NCBI GenBank assembly: GCA_946479985.1
Contig: CAMLIF010000029.1
Coordinates: forward strand, 1-34,661
Direction of reading: 5' to 3'
From: an uncultured Flavobacteriales bacterium
Lineage (GTDB): Bacteria > Bacteroidota > Bacteroidia > Flavobacteriales > Crocinitomicaceae
Length of the DNA: 34,661 nt
Positions within the stretch are counted from its first letter, which is position 1. Every line of letters begins with the position of its first letter. This document shows, piece after piece, positions 18,030 to 25,702 of the stretch. Below the pieces are notes generated by a model that saw nothing but the letters and a program-made list of their open reading frames with translations, did not search any database and was not told the DNA's origin. The translations under genes were made by a program, and so were the position numbers.

Positions 18030-18795
18030 GGTTACTGTTCTGGGTAGTGGAACTTCGCAGGGAGTTCCGGTAATTGCATGTAACTGTCATGTGTGTGCCT
18101 CTGCTGATCCGAAAGATAATCGTTTACGCTGTTCCATTCTTTTTGAAACTGATTCAGGCAATTATGTGATAGATTCAGGCCCCGATTTCCGTCAGCAGAT
18201 GTTGCGCGAGAAGGTCCAAACCTTAAATGCGATTTTATTTACGCATGAGCATAAAGATCATGTTGCCGGGTTGGATGACGTGCGTGCGTTCAATTTTAAA
18301 GAGAATAAAGCCATAGATGTTTATTGTACGTTTTCCGTTGAACAGGCTTTAAGAAGGGAGTTTCATTATGTTTTCCAGGAGAATTCGTATCCCGGAATTC
18401 CGCGTGTGAACCTGATTAATTTCAGTAATGCACCCATTCATTTAGATCATACATTAGAAATTACACCTATTCGTGTGATGCACTATAAAATGGAAGTTTT
18501 TGGTTTTCGGATCGGGAATTTTGCATACATCACCGATGCTAAAACGGTCGATGAAGAAGAAATTGCCAAACTAACCGGGGTAGAGGTGCTGATCATTAAT
18601 TGTTTGCGAAAAGAATTGCATATTTCGCATTTCAATCTCGAAGAAGCATTAGAGTTTATTGAGAAAGTAAATCCCAAAAAAGCTTATCTCACTCATATTT
18701 CGCACATGTTCGGGACTCACCGGGAAATTGAAAACGAATTGCCTCTGAACGTTCATGTGGCTTTTGACAGACAGCAGTTCGAATTTGAAATTTAG
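18016..18795 (+). CDS. Metallo-beta-lactamase-fold phosphodiesterase, PhnP-like
   Basis: Cytoplasmic MBL-fold hydrolase of 259 aa. It has the PhnP-type N-terminus LGSGTSQGVPVIACNCHVC, where the Cys residues form a structural metal site in that family. The metal-binding THEHKDH (H77, H79, D81, H82) is followed by further ligands in ITPIRVMHYK (His), ITDAKTV (Asp) and LTHISHMFGTH (His). PhnP cleaves cyclic ribose phosphates in phosphonate breakdown, but no phn genes are nearby. A housekeeping phosphodiesterase or LipB-associated hydrolase role, as annotated in many Bacteroidota, is equally possible. It overlaps the DUF423 gene by 14 bp and is 3 bp before the next gene. Confidence 0.88.
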   Translation: MAKLKVTVLGSGTSQGVPVIACNCHVCASADPKDNRLRCSILFETDSGNYVIDSGPDFRQQMLREKVQTLNAILFTHEHKDHVAGLDDVRAFNFKENKAIDVYCTFSVEQALRREFHYVFQENSYPGIPRVNLINFSNAPIHLDHTLEITPIRVMHYKMEVFGFRIGNFAYITDAKTVDEEEIAKLTGVEVLIINCLRKELHISHFNLEEALEFIEKVNPKKAYLTHISHMFGTHREIENELPLNVHVAFDRQQFEFEI

Positions 18796-18798
18796 TGT

Positions 18799-19335
18799 AT
18801 GAAAACAATCTGCTTACTACTTTTTCTTGCTACGGCTTTTTCTGCACATTCGCAGGTTCTTTCCATTACAGGAAACGGAAAATTGATTGCCGATTTTAAT
18901 TCTACCGGTGAAGTACCTAATGTGAAAGGACTTTATCTGGAAAAGTACCAAACGCTTGTTTCTGTGATTGAAGGAACGAATACAGTTAAATGTATGGTGC
19001 GTATTGGCGGAACGGTAAACGTGATTGGTGTTTGGGAGCTAAACGATCTCAACGATGTGAAAGTGAAAATTTACGAAGTTGAGATGGAAGCAGGGAAAAC
19101 AGATGTTTTAATGGTTGGATTGACTGACGATAAAGCCGTTCAGATGAATCTCTTTCGCCTCAATGGAGAAGATTTGGATGATCTTGGCTATAATTATTTC
19201 GAACAGAAAAACGCAGGTGAATCGATTGTTCTTAAAATTGAGGCCGACGTAGTTTCGGTATCTTACGACAAAGGAACCGAGAATCCGCGCTACGGAATAA
19301 AAGCGGGTGTTTTTCAGGAGCTTTTCGCAGAGTAA
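18799..19335 (+). CDS. Secreted protein of unknown function
   Basis: The 178 aa product has a signal peptide (MKTICLLLFLATAFSAHSQ). The mature chain is beta-rich with no recognised domain: GNGKLIADFNSTGEVPNVKGLYL, VKCMVRIGGTVNVIGVWELNDLNDVKVKIYEVEMEAG, and a C-terminal VVSVSYDKGTENPRYGIKAG. It has only one Cys in the mature region and no lipobox. It starts 3 bp after the MBL gene and is probably co-transcribed with DUF423 and MBL. fabI follows after 58 bp with its own -7 box. Confidence 0.8.
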   Translation: MKTICLLLFLATAFSAHSQVLSITGNGKLIADFNSTGEVPNVKGLYLEKYQTLVSVIEGTNTVKCMVRIGGTVNVIGVWELNDLNDVKVKIYEVEMEAGKTDVLMVGLTDDKAVQMNLFRLNGEDLDDLGYNYFEQKNAGESIVLKIEADVVSVSYDKGTENPRYGIKAGVFQELFAE

Positions 19336-19366
19336 CGAAAAGTGGTGTTAGTTTCAGCATAAATCC

Positions 19367-19374
19367 TAAATTTG
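19367..19374 (+). promoter_or_regulatory. -7 promoter box for fabI
   Basis: TAAATTTG matches TAnnTTTG and lies 19 bp before the fabI ATG, predicting a very short leader. No clear -33 TTG is seen at the expected spacing. Confidence 0.5.
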
Positions 19375-19393
19375 TGTCACTAAAAATTCAGAT

Positions 19394-20203
19394 ATGTCAA
19401 AATTATTAGAAGGAAAACGCGGTATTATCACCGGTGCTTTAGATGAGAATTCCATAGCATGGAAAGTTGCTGAAAAAGCGTACGAACATGGTGCTACTTT
19501 TGTTTTAACTAACGCTCCAATTGCCATGCGAATGGGAGAAATTAACGCGTTGGCTGAAAAAACAAATTCCAAAATTATTCCTGCTGATGCAACAAGTATT
19601 GAAGATTTGACAAAATTGTTTACCGAATCTCAGGAAGTGCTTGGCGGTAAAATTGACTTTGTTTTGCACTCTATCGGAATGTCGGTGAATATTCGTAAGA
19701 ATATCTCTTATGTTGATTCAAATTACGATTATTTCCAAAAGGGAATTGATGTTTCGGCTATGTCATTACATAAAATGCTTTCTGTAGCCAAGAAACTGGA
19801 TGCAATTAACGATTGGGGAAGCGTTGTGGCGTTATCGTATGCTGCGGCTCAAAGAACTTACCCGTTCTATACAGATATGGCAGATATTAAAGCAATGTTA
19901 GAGTCTATTGCACGTAGTTTCGGTTACCACTATGGAGTTGAGAAAAAAGTTCGTGTAAACACGGTTTCTCAATCTCCTACAAAAACTACTGCCGGAAGCG
20001 GAATTAAAGGTTTTGGCGATTTCTACGACTATGCAGATGCAATTTCCCCACTAGGAAATGCAAGTGCTGAGGATTGTGCTAATTACTGTGTTACTTTGTT
20101 CTCTGACCTTACCAGAATGGTAACGATGCAGAATTTGTTCCACGACGGTGGATATTCTTCAACCGGCGTATCGAACGCGATTATGGAAAAGTTCGGAATT
20201 TAA
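19394..20203 (+). CDS. fabI: Enoyl-[acyl-carrier-protein] reductase (NADH) FabI
   Basis: Last reductive step of type II fatty acid elongation; an SDR-fold cytoplasmic enzyme of 269 aa. The divergent SDR nucleotide loop reads GIITGALDENSIAWKVA. The FabI-type active site is complete: Y149, Y159 and K166 in YAAAQRTYPFYTDMADIK, with the same spacing as E. coli Y146, Y156 and K163. SPTKTTAGSGIKGF corresponds to the mobile substrate-binding loop. It has its own -7 box and a strong terminator at 20234, so it is monocistronic. Its acyl-ACP products ultimately supply the membrane lipids that the downstream CFA-like enzymes would modify. Confidence 0.96.
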   Translation: MSKLLEGKRGIITGALDENSIAWKVAEKAYEHGATFVLTNAPIAMRMGEINALAEKTNSKIIPADATSIEDLTKLFTESQEVLGGKIDFVLHSIGMSVNIRKNISYVDSNYDYFQKGIDVSAMSLHKMLSVAKKLDAINDWGSVVALSYAAAQRTYPFYTDMADIKAMLESIARSFGYHYGVEKKVRVNTVSQSPTKTTAGSGIKGFGDFYDYADAISPLGNASAEDCANYCVTLFSDLTRMVTMQNLFHDGGYSSTGVSNAIMEKFGI

Positions 20204-20233
20204 TTCCTGAAACATAATATAATACATTAAGAA

Positions 20234-20275
20234 GAGAGGTTGCTGAGTCCGCTGTGGCGGGAAGCACCTCTTTTT
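20234..20275 (+). terminator. Rho-independent terminator after fabI
   Basis: AGAGGTTGCT pairs with AGCACCTCT (one unpaired T on the left arm), with an inner CCGC/GCGG stem, followed by a five-T run. Long and GC-rich for this genome. Confidence 0.9.
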
Positions 20276-20323
20276 CTTTTATAACAATTCCGAAAAATCA
20301 GCGTTCTCTTAGAAAGCAATACT

Positions 20324-20980
20324 ATGAAAAACCTATTACTGGCAGTTTTGTTGTTAGGATTCAATCAGCTTACTGCACAAACGTTTAGTTATAAGAACAA
20401 AAATCAGGGTGGTACTGTTTCCATTGGAATGAGAAGTACCATGAGCTCGTTCAACGGTGGTGATCATCACCATGGAGAATCTTATACCATAGATCATTCT
20501 GAACCTGATCCTTTTGCACTAGGCTTAGGCGGACAATTCCGTGTTCAGGCGAACAATCGTGTAAATACAGAATGGTTTTTCGATTATTTGCCAAGTTCAA
20601 ATAATAAAGTCAGACGAAACGATTACCACATTGGGTGGAGCGTGATGTTCTATGTTTTGGAGAATCCGAATCCGTTATTTCGCCCCTATGTTCTTGCAGG
20701 CCATTGTTTTGATTATACGTATCGCCAGGAGTTGAACAACCGGACAAACCAGGTAAACAGATGGAGTAGTGCTGTTCAGGCAGGAATTGGAACGCATATC
20801 CGCTTAAATGACCGATTGGATATTAGTTTGATGTCGCAATACATGCTGCACCTCGGAACTCATATTGAAACAGTCTATACCGATTACGGAGTAAGTTTTG
20901 AAAAAAGTTCGGGAGGAAGCCTGGAAGGACATTTGCTTACAACAGTTAGTTTGAATTACAAAATCTCTGATTTATGGTAA
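20324..20980 (+). CDS. Small outer-membrane beta-barrel protein
   Basis: The 218 aa product has a signal peptide (MKNLLLAVLLLGFNQLTAQ) and alternating hydrophobic strands such as FALGLGGQFRVQANNRVNTEWFFDYL, HIGWSVMFYV, AVQAGIGTHIRLNDRLDISLMSQYMLHLGTH and GHLLTTVSLNYKISDLW. It ends in an aromatic residue, as expected for an outer-membrane barrel. A His-rich loop (GGDHHHGESYTIDH, about residues 46-59) could bind metal or be an exposed loop. It overlaps the next gene by 7 bp, so the two barrels are translationally coupled. No specific family name is justified. Confidence 0.82.
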   Translation: MKNLLLAVLLLGFNQLTAQTFSYKNKNQGGTVSIGMRSTMSSFNGGDHHHGESYTIDHSEPDPFALGLGGQFRVQANNRVNTEWFFDYLPSSNNKVRRNDYHIGWSVMFYVLENPNPLFRPYVLAGHCFDYTYRQELNNRTNQVNRWSSAVQAGIGTHIRLNDRLDISLMSQYMLHLGTHIETVYTDYGVSFEKSSGGSLEGHLLTTVSLNYKISDLW

Positions 20981-21549
20981 AAGTGCTGTCAATAATGGCT
21001 TGCTTGATTGTTTTTTCAGGGCTTGCTCAAGACGTTGAGAATGGCGAACGCCAGGGCTTGCTGGAAGTTTCAGGGAGTATTTATCCGACCTTTTCAATGA
21101 ACCGAAAATCGGCAATGAATTTTGTAGGCGGGCATTTTGCGTATCAGTTAGACCATAAATATTCTTTTAGAGGAGATGCTCTGGTGTTGACCAGCACACA
21201 GTCAGGAACACCTGTTTACAACGATTATTTCCTGATTGAAGCAGGTGTTCTGAGAAATTTCACAGTGAAGCGTTTCGACTTTTTTATAGGTTTGGAATTT
21301 GGTTTATCAGCAATGCAGGTATATCGCAATGAATTAGAAACACTTCAATACGAAAATCATCGCTTCTACCAACCGGTTTGGGATGGAATGATGGGGTTTA
21401 AATTTCACGCCAGCCAGTATTTCTATTTCTATGCTGAAACGAAACTCTTAAACAATCGGAATCCGGAGGCAAATAATTTACAGACAAATTTGTCAGTTAC
21501 CGGAGGTTTGGGATTGCAGTTGCCGACGAAGAAATTGCTTAAAAAGTAA
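20974..21549 (+). CDS. Small outer-membrane beta-barrel protein, partner of the preceding gene
   Basis: The 191 aa product has a signal peptide (MVKVLSIMACLIVFSGLAQ). The mature chain shows barrel-like strands: GLLEVSGSIYPTFSMNRKS, VGGHFAYQLDHKYSFRGDALVL, DYFLIEAGVLRNFTVKRFDFFIGLEFGLSAM, FYFYAETKLLNN and LSVTGGLGLQL. Function is unknown. The ATG lies inside the end of the preceding barrel gene, indicating coupled translation and probable joint function. It converges on the minus-strand lipoprotein gene. Weak 8-bp arms AGAGAATT/AATTCTCT (21550-21557 and 21604-21611) flank the short intergenic gap. Confidence 0.8.
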   Translation: MVKVLSIMACLIVFSGLAQDVENGERQGLLEVSGSIYPTFSMNRKSAMNFVGGHFAYQLDHKYSFRGDALVLTSTQSGTPVYNDYFLIEAGVLRNFTVKRFDFFIGLEFGLSAMQVYRNELETLQYENHRFYQPVWDGMMGFKFHASQYFYFYAETKLLNNRNPEANNLQTNLSVTGGLGLQLPTKKLLKK

Positions 21550-21609
21550 AGAGAATTGTTCAACCCCCTTTAATTAGTAATTCGACATTGCTCATTTGCG
21601 ATTAATTCT

Positions 21610-22521
21610 CTATCCTCCCCAATCACAATCTTTTGTTGCACAATCGAACTGAAGTAAGGGCTCATCTGCTTTTTCGATATCCTCGTTGCGTTTTCTGTAT
21701 TCCAGAAGTTTTGCTTTCTCGGTTTTAGAGACAATTCCTTCCTTAACAATCTTGTCCAATTCGGCTAGCACCCTTTCCTGTGACTGCATATAAACCGGGT
21801 GTCCCATAATCCCGATTGTTTCACTTCTGAGTTGATCAACATCTGTTTTGAAAAGGGTTGTTTTTTTCTGGTAAGCGTATGATTTTTTCAGGAATTTGTA
21901 AATCGAGTTATCTCCCAGGGTTACACCACCGCCATAATCCCATGTTCTTTCAAAATAAGTGAACCAGCCCGGATTGTAAGTTCCCTGGTTGCCTTCACAG
22001 TAGATTTTCATTTCAACAAATTCATCGTCAGCCGTGCCTTTTGTTTCTTTCGCAAGTTCGAGCAATTGTTTGAAATCATAATCGATCACAAATTCCGTAC
22101 ATTCGGCAACACAGCTTGGACGAACCGCGAAGAACTGGTTCATAAATTTCAGTTTTTCCACCAATTCATAAGCTTCCGGATTCTTCTTGCTAAACTCTGT
22201 TTGTAATTTTTCAATCAACGGTTTTGCGGAATGATAAGCCTTTTCGAAAGCTGTATCGGTTTTCACCAGTCGCATTGTTTTGATGAATTCATCCAGTTCG
22301 TTGATAGAAGTAGTTTTTAGATATGGTTTTAGCAGCTTCAGTTGCTTTGCTGATAATGTATCAACACTTTTATTCGGAACAACAGGAATAACTGCAATTT
22401 CGGGTTCAGAAGTTTCAATTTCATCCTTTTCAGAAGCATCACCTGCCGATTCGGTGACAGATGAATCTGAGCCGCAGCTTATAAGTCCGAAGAATAGAAT
22501 AGTGTAAAATACTTTGTTCAT
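21610..22521 (-). CDS. Putative lipoprotein, function unknown
   Basis: The best start is the ATG at 22521, because this gives a lipoprotein signal MNKVFYTILFFGLISC (Cys16); an upstream in-frame codon adds ten residues that would spoil it. The 303 aa chain has an acidic linker (DASEKDEIETSEPEI), a helical region (LKLLKPYLKTTSINELDEFIKTMRLVKTDTAFEKAY), a central part with several Cys (RPSCVAECTEF), and a C-terminal CATKDCDW. No family is recognised. It lies 51 bp downstream of the histidine kinase on the same strand and may be co-transcribed with it; a weak -7-like TACTTTTA (22540-22547, - strand) could give separate expression. Confidence 0.82.
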   Translation of the reverse strand: MNKVFYTILFFGLISCGSDSSVTESAGDASEKDEIETSEPEIAVIPVVPNKSVDTLSAKQLKLLKPYLKTTSINELDEFIKTMRLVKTDTAFEKAYHSAKPLIEKLQTEFSKKNPEAYELVEKLKFMNQFFAVRPSCVAECTEFVIDYDFKQLLELAKETKGTADDEFVEMKIYCEGNQGTYNPGWFTYFERTWDYGGGVTLGDNSIYKFLKKSYAYQKKTTLFKTDVDQLRSETIGIMGHPVYMQSQERVLAELDKIVKEGIVSKTEKAKLLEYRKRNEDIEKADEPLLQFDCATKDCDWGG

Positions 22522-22572
22522 AGTAAAAGCTTGATTTATTAAAAGTACCAAAAAAGCCTGAAGATGTCGGTT

Positions 22573-23769
22573 CTATTTTTCTTCTGCCGTGTTGAATAAG
22601 GAAATAGAAGCTTTCGTACCCTGGGAACCGGATTTATTTGAAAGATGAAAAGTTGCATCTATCTGCTCGCTTAGCGATTTAATTAAATCGATGCCAAGCG
22701 TGTTTTCCCGTTTTCTTTCATCTTGAATTCCAGGTCCGTTGTCTTCCAATTCAATCATAAGGTATAAGCCGTTCAACCAGACGGTGATACCGATTTCAAG
22801 TTTTTTTTCCGGTAAAACGGCATGTTTGTATACATTCGTTATCAGTTCATTGAGAATTAATCCCGTAGGAACAGCCTTGGAAATAGGTAAATATATATCG
22901 TCTTCAATTTTGATTGTCACATCGGCATTTCCACCAAATGAATGTTCTATGCTCAGAATAAGATCCGTTAAATAAGTCTTCAGGTTTAAACTACCTACCG
23001 TTTCACTGGAATACATCTGCTGGTGGACAAGCGCCATAGAAAAAACACGATTCCGGCATTCCTCCAGAGCATCCTGAACGGCTTTCGACTCGGAATTGTT
23101 TTTCAGAATATTCAACAGACTCGTTACGATATTCAGATTGTTTTTTACCCGGTGAAAAAGTTCGGCGAGTAAAGTGGCTTTATCTCCTGCCGATTTCCTG
23201 ATTTGCGATTCCTGTGAAATGTTTGTCCAGGTAATGATAATGATCAGAATGAGCCCGCAGAAAAATGAAAGCAGAATATTGAATCCCTGCAGAAAATCCA
23301 ATAGTTCAGTATCAGGTTCGAAGGGTGTATACTGTTTGGTGACAAAGATCAGAGAACTAATGCAGAGAAAGTAAATGATCAGCCATACGATCAGGTGTTT
23401 AAACGTTTCCTTCCTTCCAAGCAACTGAACAATGGAAAGTGTTAGAGGAAAAAAATACATCAGGGCGTAGCTTTCCATTTTCATGAAAACAGTTACTGCC
23501 GAAAGAATATAAATGCCGATAGCAAAGAATAAATAACTGCTGAGGAGATATTTCCCTAAGCGGTTGAATAAATAAACAAGTGTGGCCAGGCCGAAAACAG
23601 CAAAGAAGTGAATGTTTAGTTCTGTGAATCCTAAGAAAGAGAACAATGTGAGCGCGAAAAGAACATTTAGCGTTCCGATGAGATTCAGGAAATCTATTTT
23701 TCTGATGAGTATTAATTCCCATTCGGCGAGCGTTTCCGAATGATTAACTTTCAAGAATGCTTTAATCAC
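22573..23769 (-). CDS. Orphan membrane histidine kinase, HisKA_2 type
   Basis: The 398 aa sensor kinase has about six N-terminal transmembrane helices (residues ~25-180, including LNVLFALTLFSFLGF and LILIIIITW) with no obvious extracellular domain. The HisKA_2 dimerisation helix has the phospho-acceptor H206 in ELFHRVKNNLNIV. The HATPase domain has its N box in NELITNVYKHAV and G1 box in ELEDNGPGI. The only upstream start that keeps the first helix is a GTG (23767-23769), so the start is less certain than usual. No response regulator is encoded next to it. It is divergent from the GPH transporter across a dyad-rich 323-bp region. Confidence 0.9.
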   Translation of the reverse strand: MIKAFLKVNHSETLAEWELILIRKIDFLNLIGTLNVLFALTLFSFLGFTELNIHFFAVFGLATLVYLFNRLGKYLLSSYLFFAIGIYILSAVTVFMKMESYALMYFFPLTLSIVQLLGRKETFKHLIVWLIIYFLCISSLIFVTKQYTPFEPDTELLDFLQGFNILLSFFCGLILIIIITWTNISQESQIRKSAGDKATLLAELFHRVKNNLNIVTSLLNILKNNSESKAVQDALEECRNRVFSMALVHQQMYSSETVGSLNLKTYLTDLILSIEHSFGGNADVTIKIEDDIYLPISKAVPTGLILNELITNVYKHAVLPEKKLEIGITVWLNGLYLMIELEDNGPGIQDERKRENTLGIDLIKSLSEQIDATFHLSNKSGSQGTKASISLFNTAEEK

Positions 23770-23843
23770 TTTGCGTATGCGTAAATCGTTTTCATCAAGT
23801 CAAGTTTTAACTTGTAATATGTTGTAACAAAACGTAGTGAATT

Positions 23844-23851
23844 TAGATTTG
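23844..23851 (+). promoter_or_regulatory. Near-consensus promoter -7 box in the kinase/transporter intergenic region
   Basis: TAGATTTG fits TAnnTTTG and is preceded by TTG at 23822-23824 with a 19-bp gap, the best promoter match in the window. The predicted start (about 23856-23858) falls in a perfect 15-nt dyad. Confidence 0.55.
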
Positions 23852-23882
23852 AAGTTTCTAAATTAGAAATAATCACGTAAAT

Positions 23883-23917
23883 AAAAACCCCTTTGAAAAA
23901 TAGTCAAAAGGGTTTTA
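23883..23917 (+). terminator. Terminator-like hairpin shortly after an intergenic promoter
   Basis: AAAACCC pairs with GGGTTTT, and inside it TTTGA pairs with TCAAA across a C/A mismatch, around an AAAATAG loop. The T-run is only four bases. It lies between divergent genes, so it cannot end either of them; it could end a short RNA or act as an attenuator for the transporter. Confidence 0.5.
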
Positions 23918-24092
23918 AAGTGAATAATGGTAATACTATATTTTATATTCGAAAAATGATAGCTTTACCAATTCGTTGTGGTGAATTGCACTACAAAGAT
24001 GATGAAAAATGTTATTTTAACAAATATTTTGACAATTATTTCGCTAAATCAATTTAGTAATCACAAATAGTTCAATATTAAACAGATGTGAA

Positions 24093-25445
24093 ATGCCCGA
24101 TTCCCTACTAGTGCCCAAGCCTCGCGTTCCTAACAAAATCATTCTGGCTTATTCTTCAGGTATTGTTGGGTGGAGCATTTTGGTCAACATGATCTCGGTT
24201 ATTCTTGTTTTCATGTATTCTCCAACTGAAAAAAGCGGGTTACCAATCTTAATTTTTCAAGGGGCTATTTTTGCTGCTATTAATCTTATTACAATTATTA
24301 CAACAAGCGGAAGACTTTTGGATGCTCTTTTCGATCCGATAATTGCCCAAAGGAGTGACAGAAGCAATCACAAATCGGGAAGAAGGATCCCATTTATGCG
24401 TTTTGCGATTATACCTGCTTGTCTTTTTTGCTGGCTGGTGTTTATTCCTCTTACCAACACGGAAAGTAACCTCAACGCAATCTGGCTGGTATTTACGCTT
24501 ATCATGTTTTATGTTTCCGCTACTACTTATGGAATTCCATATTACGCCCTGCTTCCGGAAATGGCATCCGATTTACCGGAAAAAGTAAAGCTTACAACCT
24601 GGCAATCGGTCGGATATGTTGTGGGAATTGGATTGGCATCAAATGCATTTAACATTACATCATTATTCCAGGATACACTTGGCTGGGATAAGCTGGCAAG
24701 TTTGCAGCTAACTGTTGGATTGTATTGTGTTTTAGCGGCATTTTTCATGGCAATTCCAGTCTTGTTTATCAAAGAACGCGATTGGTGCAAGGGCGAAGCT
24801 TCTTCTATTAAACTGACCACTGCATTACGACAATCGTTGAAAAACTCTAATTTCAGACTCTATCTTTTGGCCGATTTCGCCTTCAATACTTCTATTACAA
24901 TTATACAAACCGGGCTGATCTTCTTCGTTACCATTTTGGTGAAACTACCGGAAGAAATAGGGAATAAACTGATGATCACTTTGGTGCTTTCGTCGTTTAT
25001 TTTCTACCCGATCATTGGTCCGGCATCGCGAAAATTCGGAATTAAACGAATCATTTCCTTGTCGCTGGTAATTCTTGGTTTTGTATTTACAGGATTGTAT
25101 TTCCTGGGGAATTTCGACTTTTCTCCAACTTTCCAGATTTTCTTTATTGTCTGCGTAGCAGCTCTGCCAATGGCAACTATGAATATTCTTCCGTTAGCTC
25201 TTTTGGCTGATATTATTGAAAAAGATTCTCAGCGTACCAAAGTGAACAAAGAGGCATTGTATTTTGGTGTCCGCTACTTTTTTGTGAAGCTGGCCCAGAC
25301 TTTCGGAATGGCGATTTTCTCCATGCTGCTGATCTATGGGAAGGACGTAGGTGACGATTTTGGAATTCGTTTGAGCGGCTTAGTCGGAAGTGTTTTGTGC
25401 ATTGCTGCCGGAATTTACTTTTTGCGGTATCAGGAAGAGAATTAA
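24093..25445 (+). CDS. GPH-family (MelB-like) major facilitator transporter
   Basis: The 450 aa inner-membrane carrier has about 12 hydrophobic segments. The GPH-family signature is clear between helices 2 and 3: RLLDALFDPIIAQRSDR followed by KSGRRIPFM, corresponding to the D...D..GxxxD cation-symport region of MelB. Another family segment is YGIPYYALLPEMASD. Classic members import sugars with Na+ or H+, but GPH-like carriers also occur beside CFA-type methyltransferase/DUF1365 gene sets, so a lipid or lysolipid substrate is possible here by context alone. It converges on the CFA-like gene across a hairpin-rich 257-bp spacer. Confidence 0.9.
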   Translation: MPDSLLVPKPRVPNKIILAYSSGIVGWSILVNMISVILVFMYSPTEKSGLPILIFQGAIFAAINLITIITTSGRLLDALFDPIIAQRSDRSNHKSGRRIPFMRFAIIPACLFCWLVFIPLTNTESNLNAIWLVFTLIMFYVSATTYGIPYYALLPEMASDLPEKVKLTTWQSVGYVVGIGLASNAFNITSLFQDTLGWDKLASLQLTVGLYCVLAAFFMAIPVLFIKERDWCKGEASSIKLTTALRQSLKNSNFRLYLLADFAFNTSITIIQTGLIFFVTILVKLPEEIGNKLMITLVLSSFIFYPIIGPASRKFGIKRIISLSLVILGFVFTGLYFLGNFDFSPTFQIFFIVCVAALPMATMNILPLALLADIIEKDSQRTKVNKEALYFGVRYFFVKLAQTFGMAIFSMLLIYGKDVGDDFGIRLSGLVGSVLCIAAGIYFLRYQEEN

Positions 25446-25482
25446 AAGAAAGGTTTGTTATTAACTGCTCCTTAATATCCTT

Positions 25483-25608
25483 TTCTCTAGGAATTGCTAG
25501 AGAAGTAGGTGATGGGATTGCAGTATTCTGCAATTCTCTTTGCGTTCTTATTTCTTTGCGGTAATATAATTTGAGTCATATTAACCGCAGAGAAAGAAGA
25601 TCGCAAAG
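25483..25608. terminator. Three consecutive hairpins between convergent transporter and CFA-like genes
   Basis: In order: TTCTCTAG/CTAGAGAA (25483-25504), ATTGCAG/CTGCAAT (25517-25534), and a large imperfect inverted repeat with ~27-nt arms (about 25538-25564 and 25582-25608) starting CTTTGCG and ending CGCAAAG. The last arms contain the CTTTGCG...GCGGT pattern seen as dispersed intergenic repeats in Bacteroidota. Together they probably act as a bidirectional transcription barrier. The rest of the 25446-25702 spacer holds nothing recognisable. Confidence 0.55.
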
Positions 25609-25702
25609 ATTTGGTCCGCTGTCAGTGAACCATGTGAGTTAGAAATAAAATCACCTAATCCAGGATAAGTCATTTCTCTAATTCTTAGTTTTTCAGTCTT
25701 AA

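Larger units (their letters stand above)
23770..24092. promoter_or_regulatory. 323-bp dyad-rich intergenic region between histidine kinase and GPH transporter
   Basis: It holds a near-consensus + strand promoter (TTG 23822-23824, 19 bp, TAGATTTG 23844-23851); dyads CAAGTT-TT-AACTTG (23801-23814), TTTCTAA-A-TTAGAAA (23855-23869) and CTAAAT-CA-ATTTAG (24044-24057); a terminator-like hairpin at 23883-23917; and a second weak -7-like TAGCTTTA (23960-23967). A 23-codon ORF (23999-24070) is present but unsupported. Confidence 0.5.

Noticed and set aside
21550..21611. AGAGAATT/AATTCTCT inverted repeat between convergent genes
   Set aside because: The loop would be 46 nt and the arms are AT-rich, so a functional hairpin is unlikely.
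23999..24070. 23-codon ORF (MMKNVILTNILTII...) upstream of the GPH transporter
   Set aside because: Hydrophobic and preceded by a weak -7-like box, so a leader peptide is conceivable, but its length is expected by chance in AT-rich DNA and there is no supporting ribosome site.
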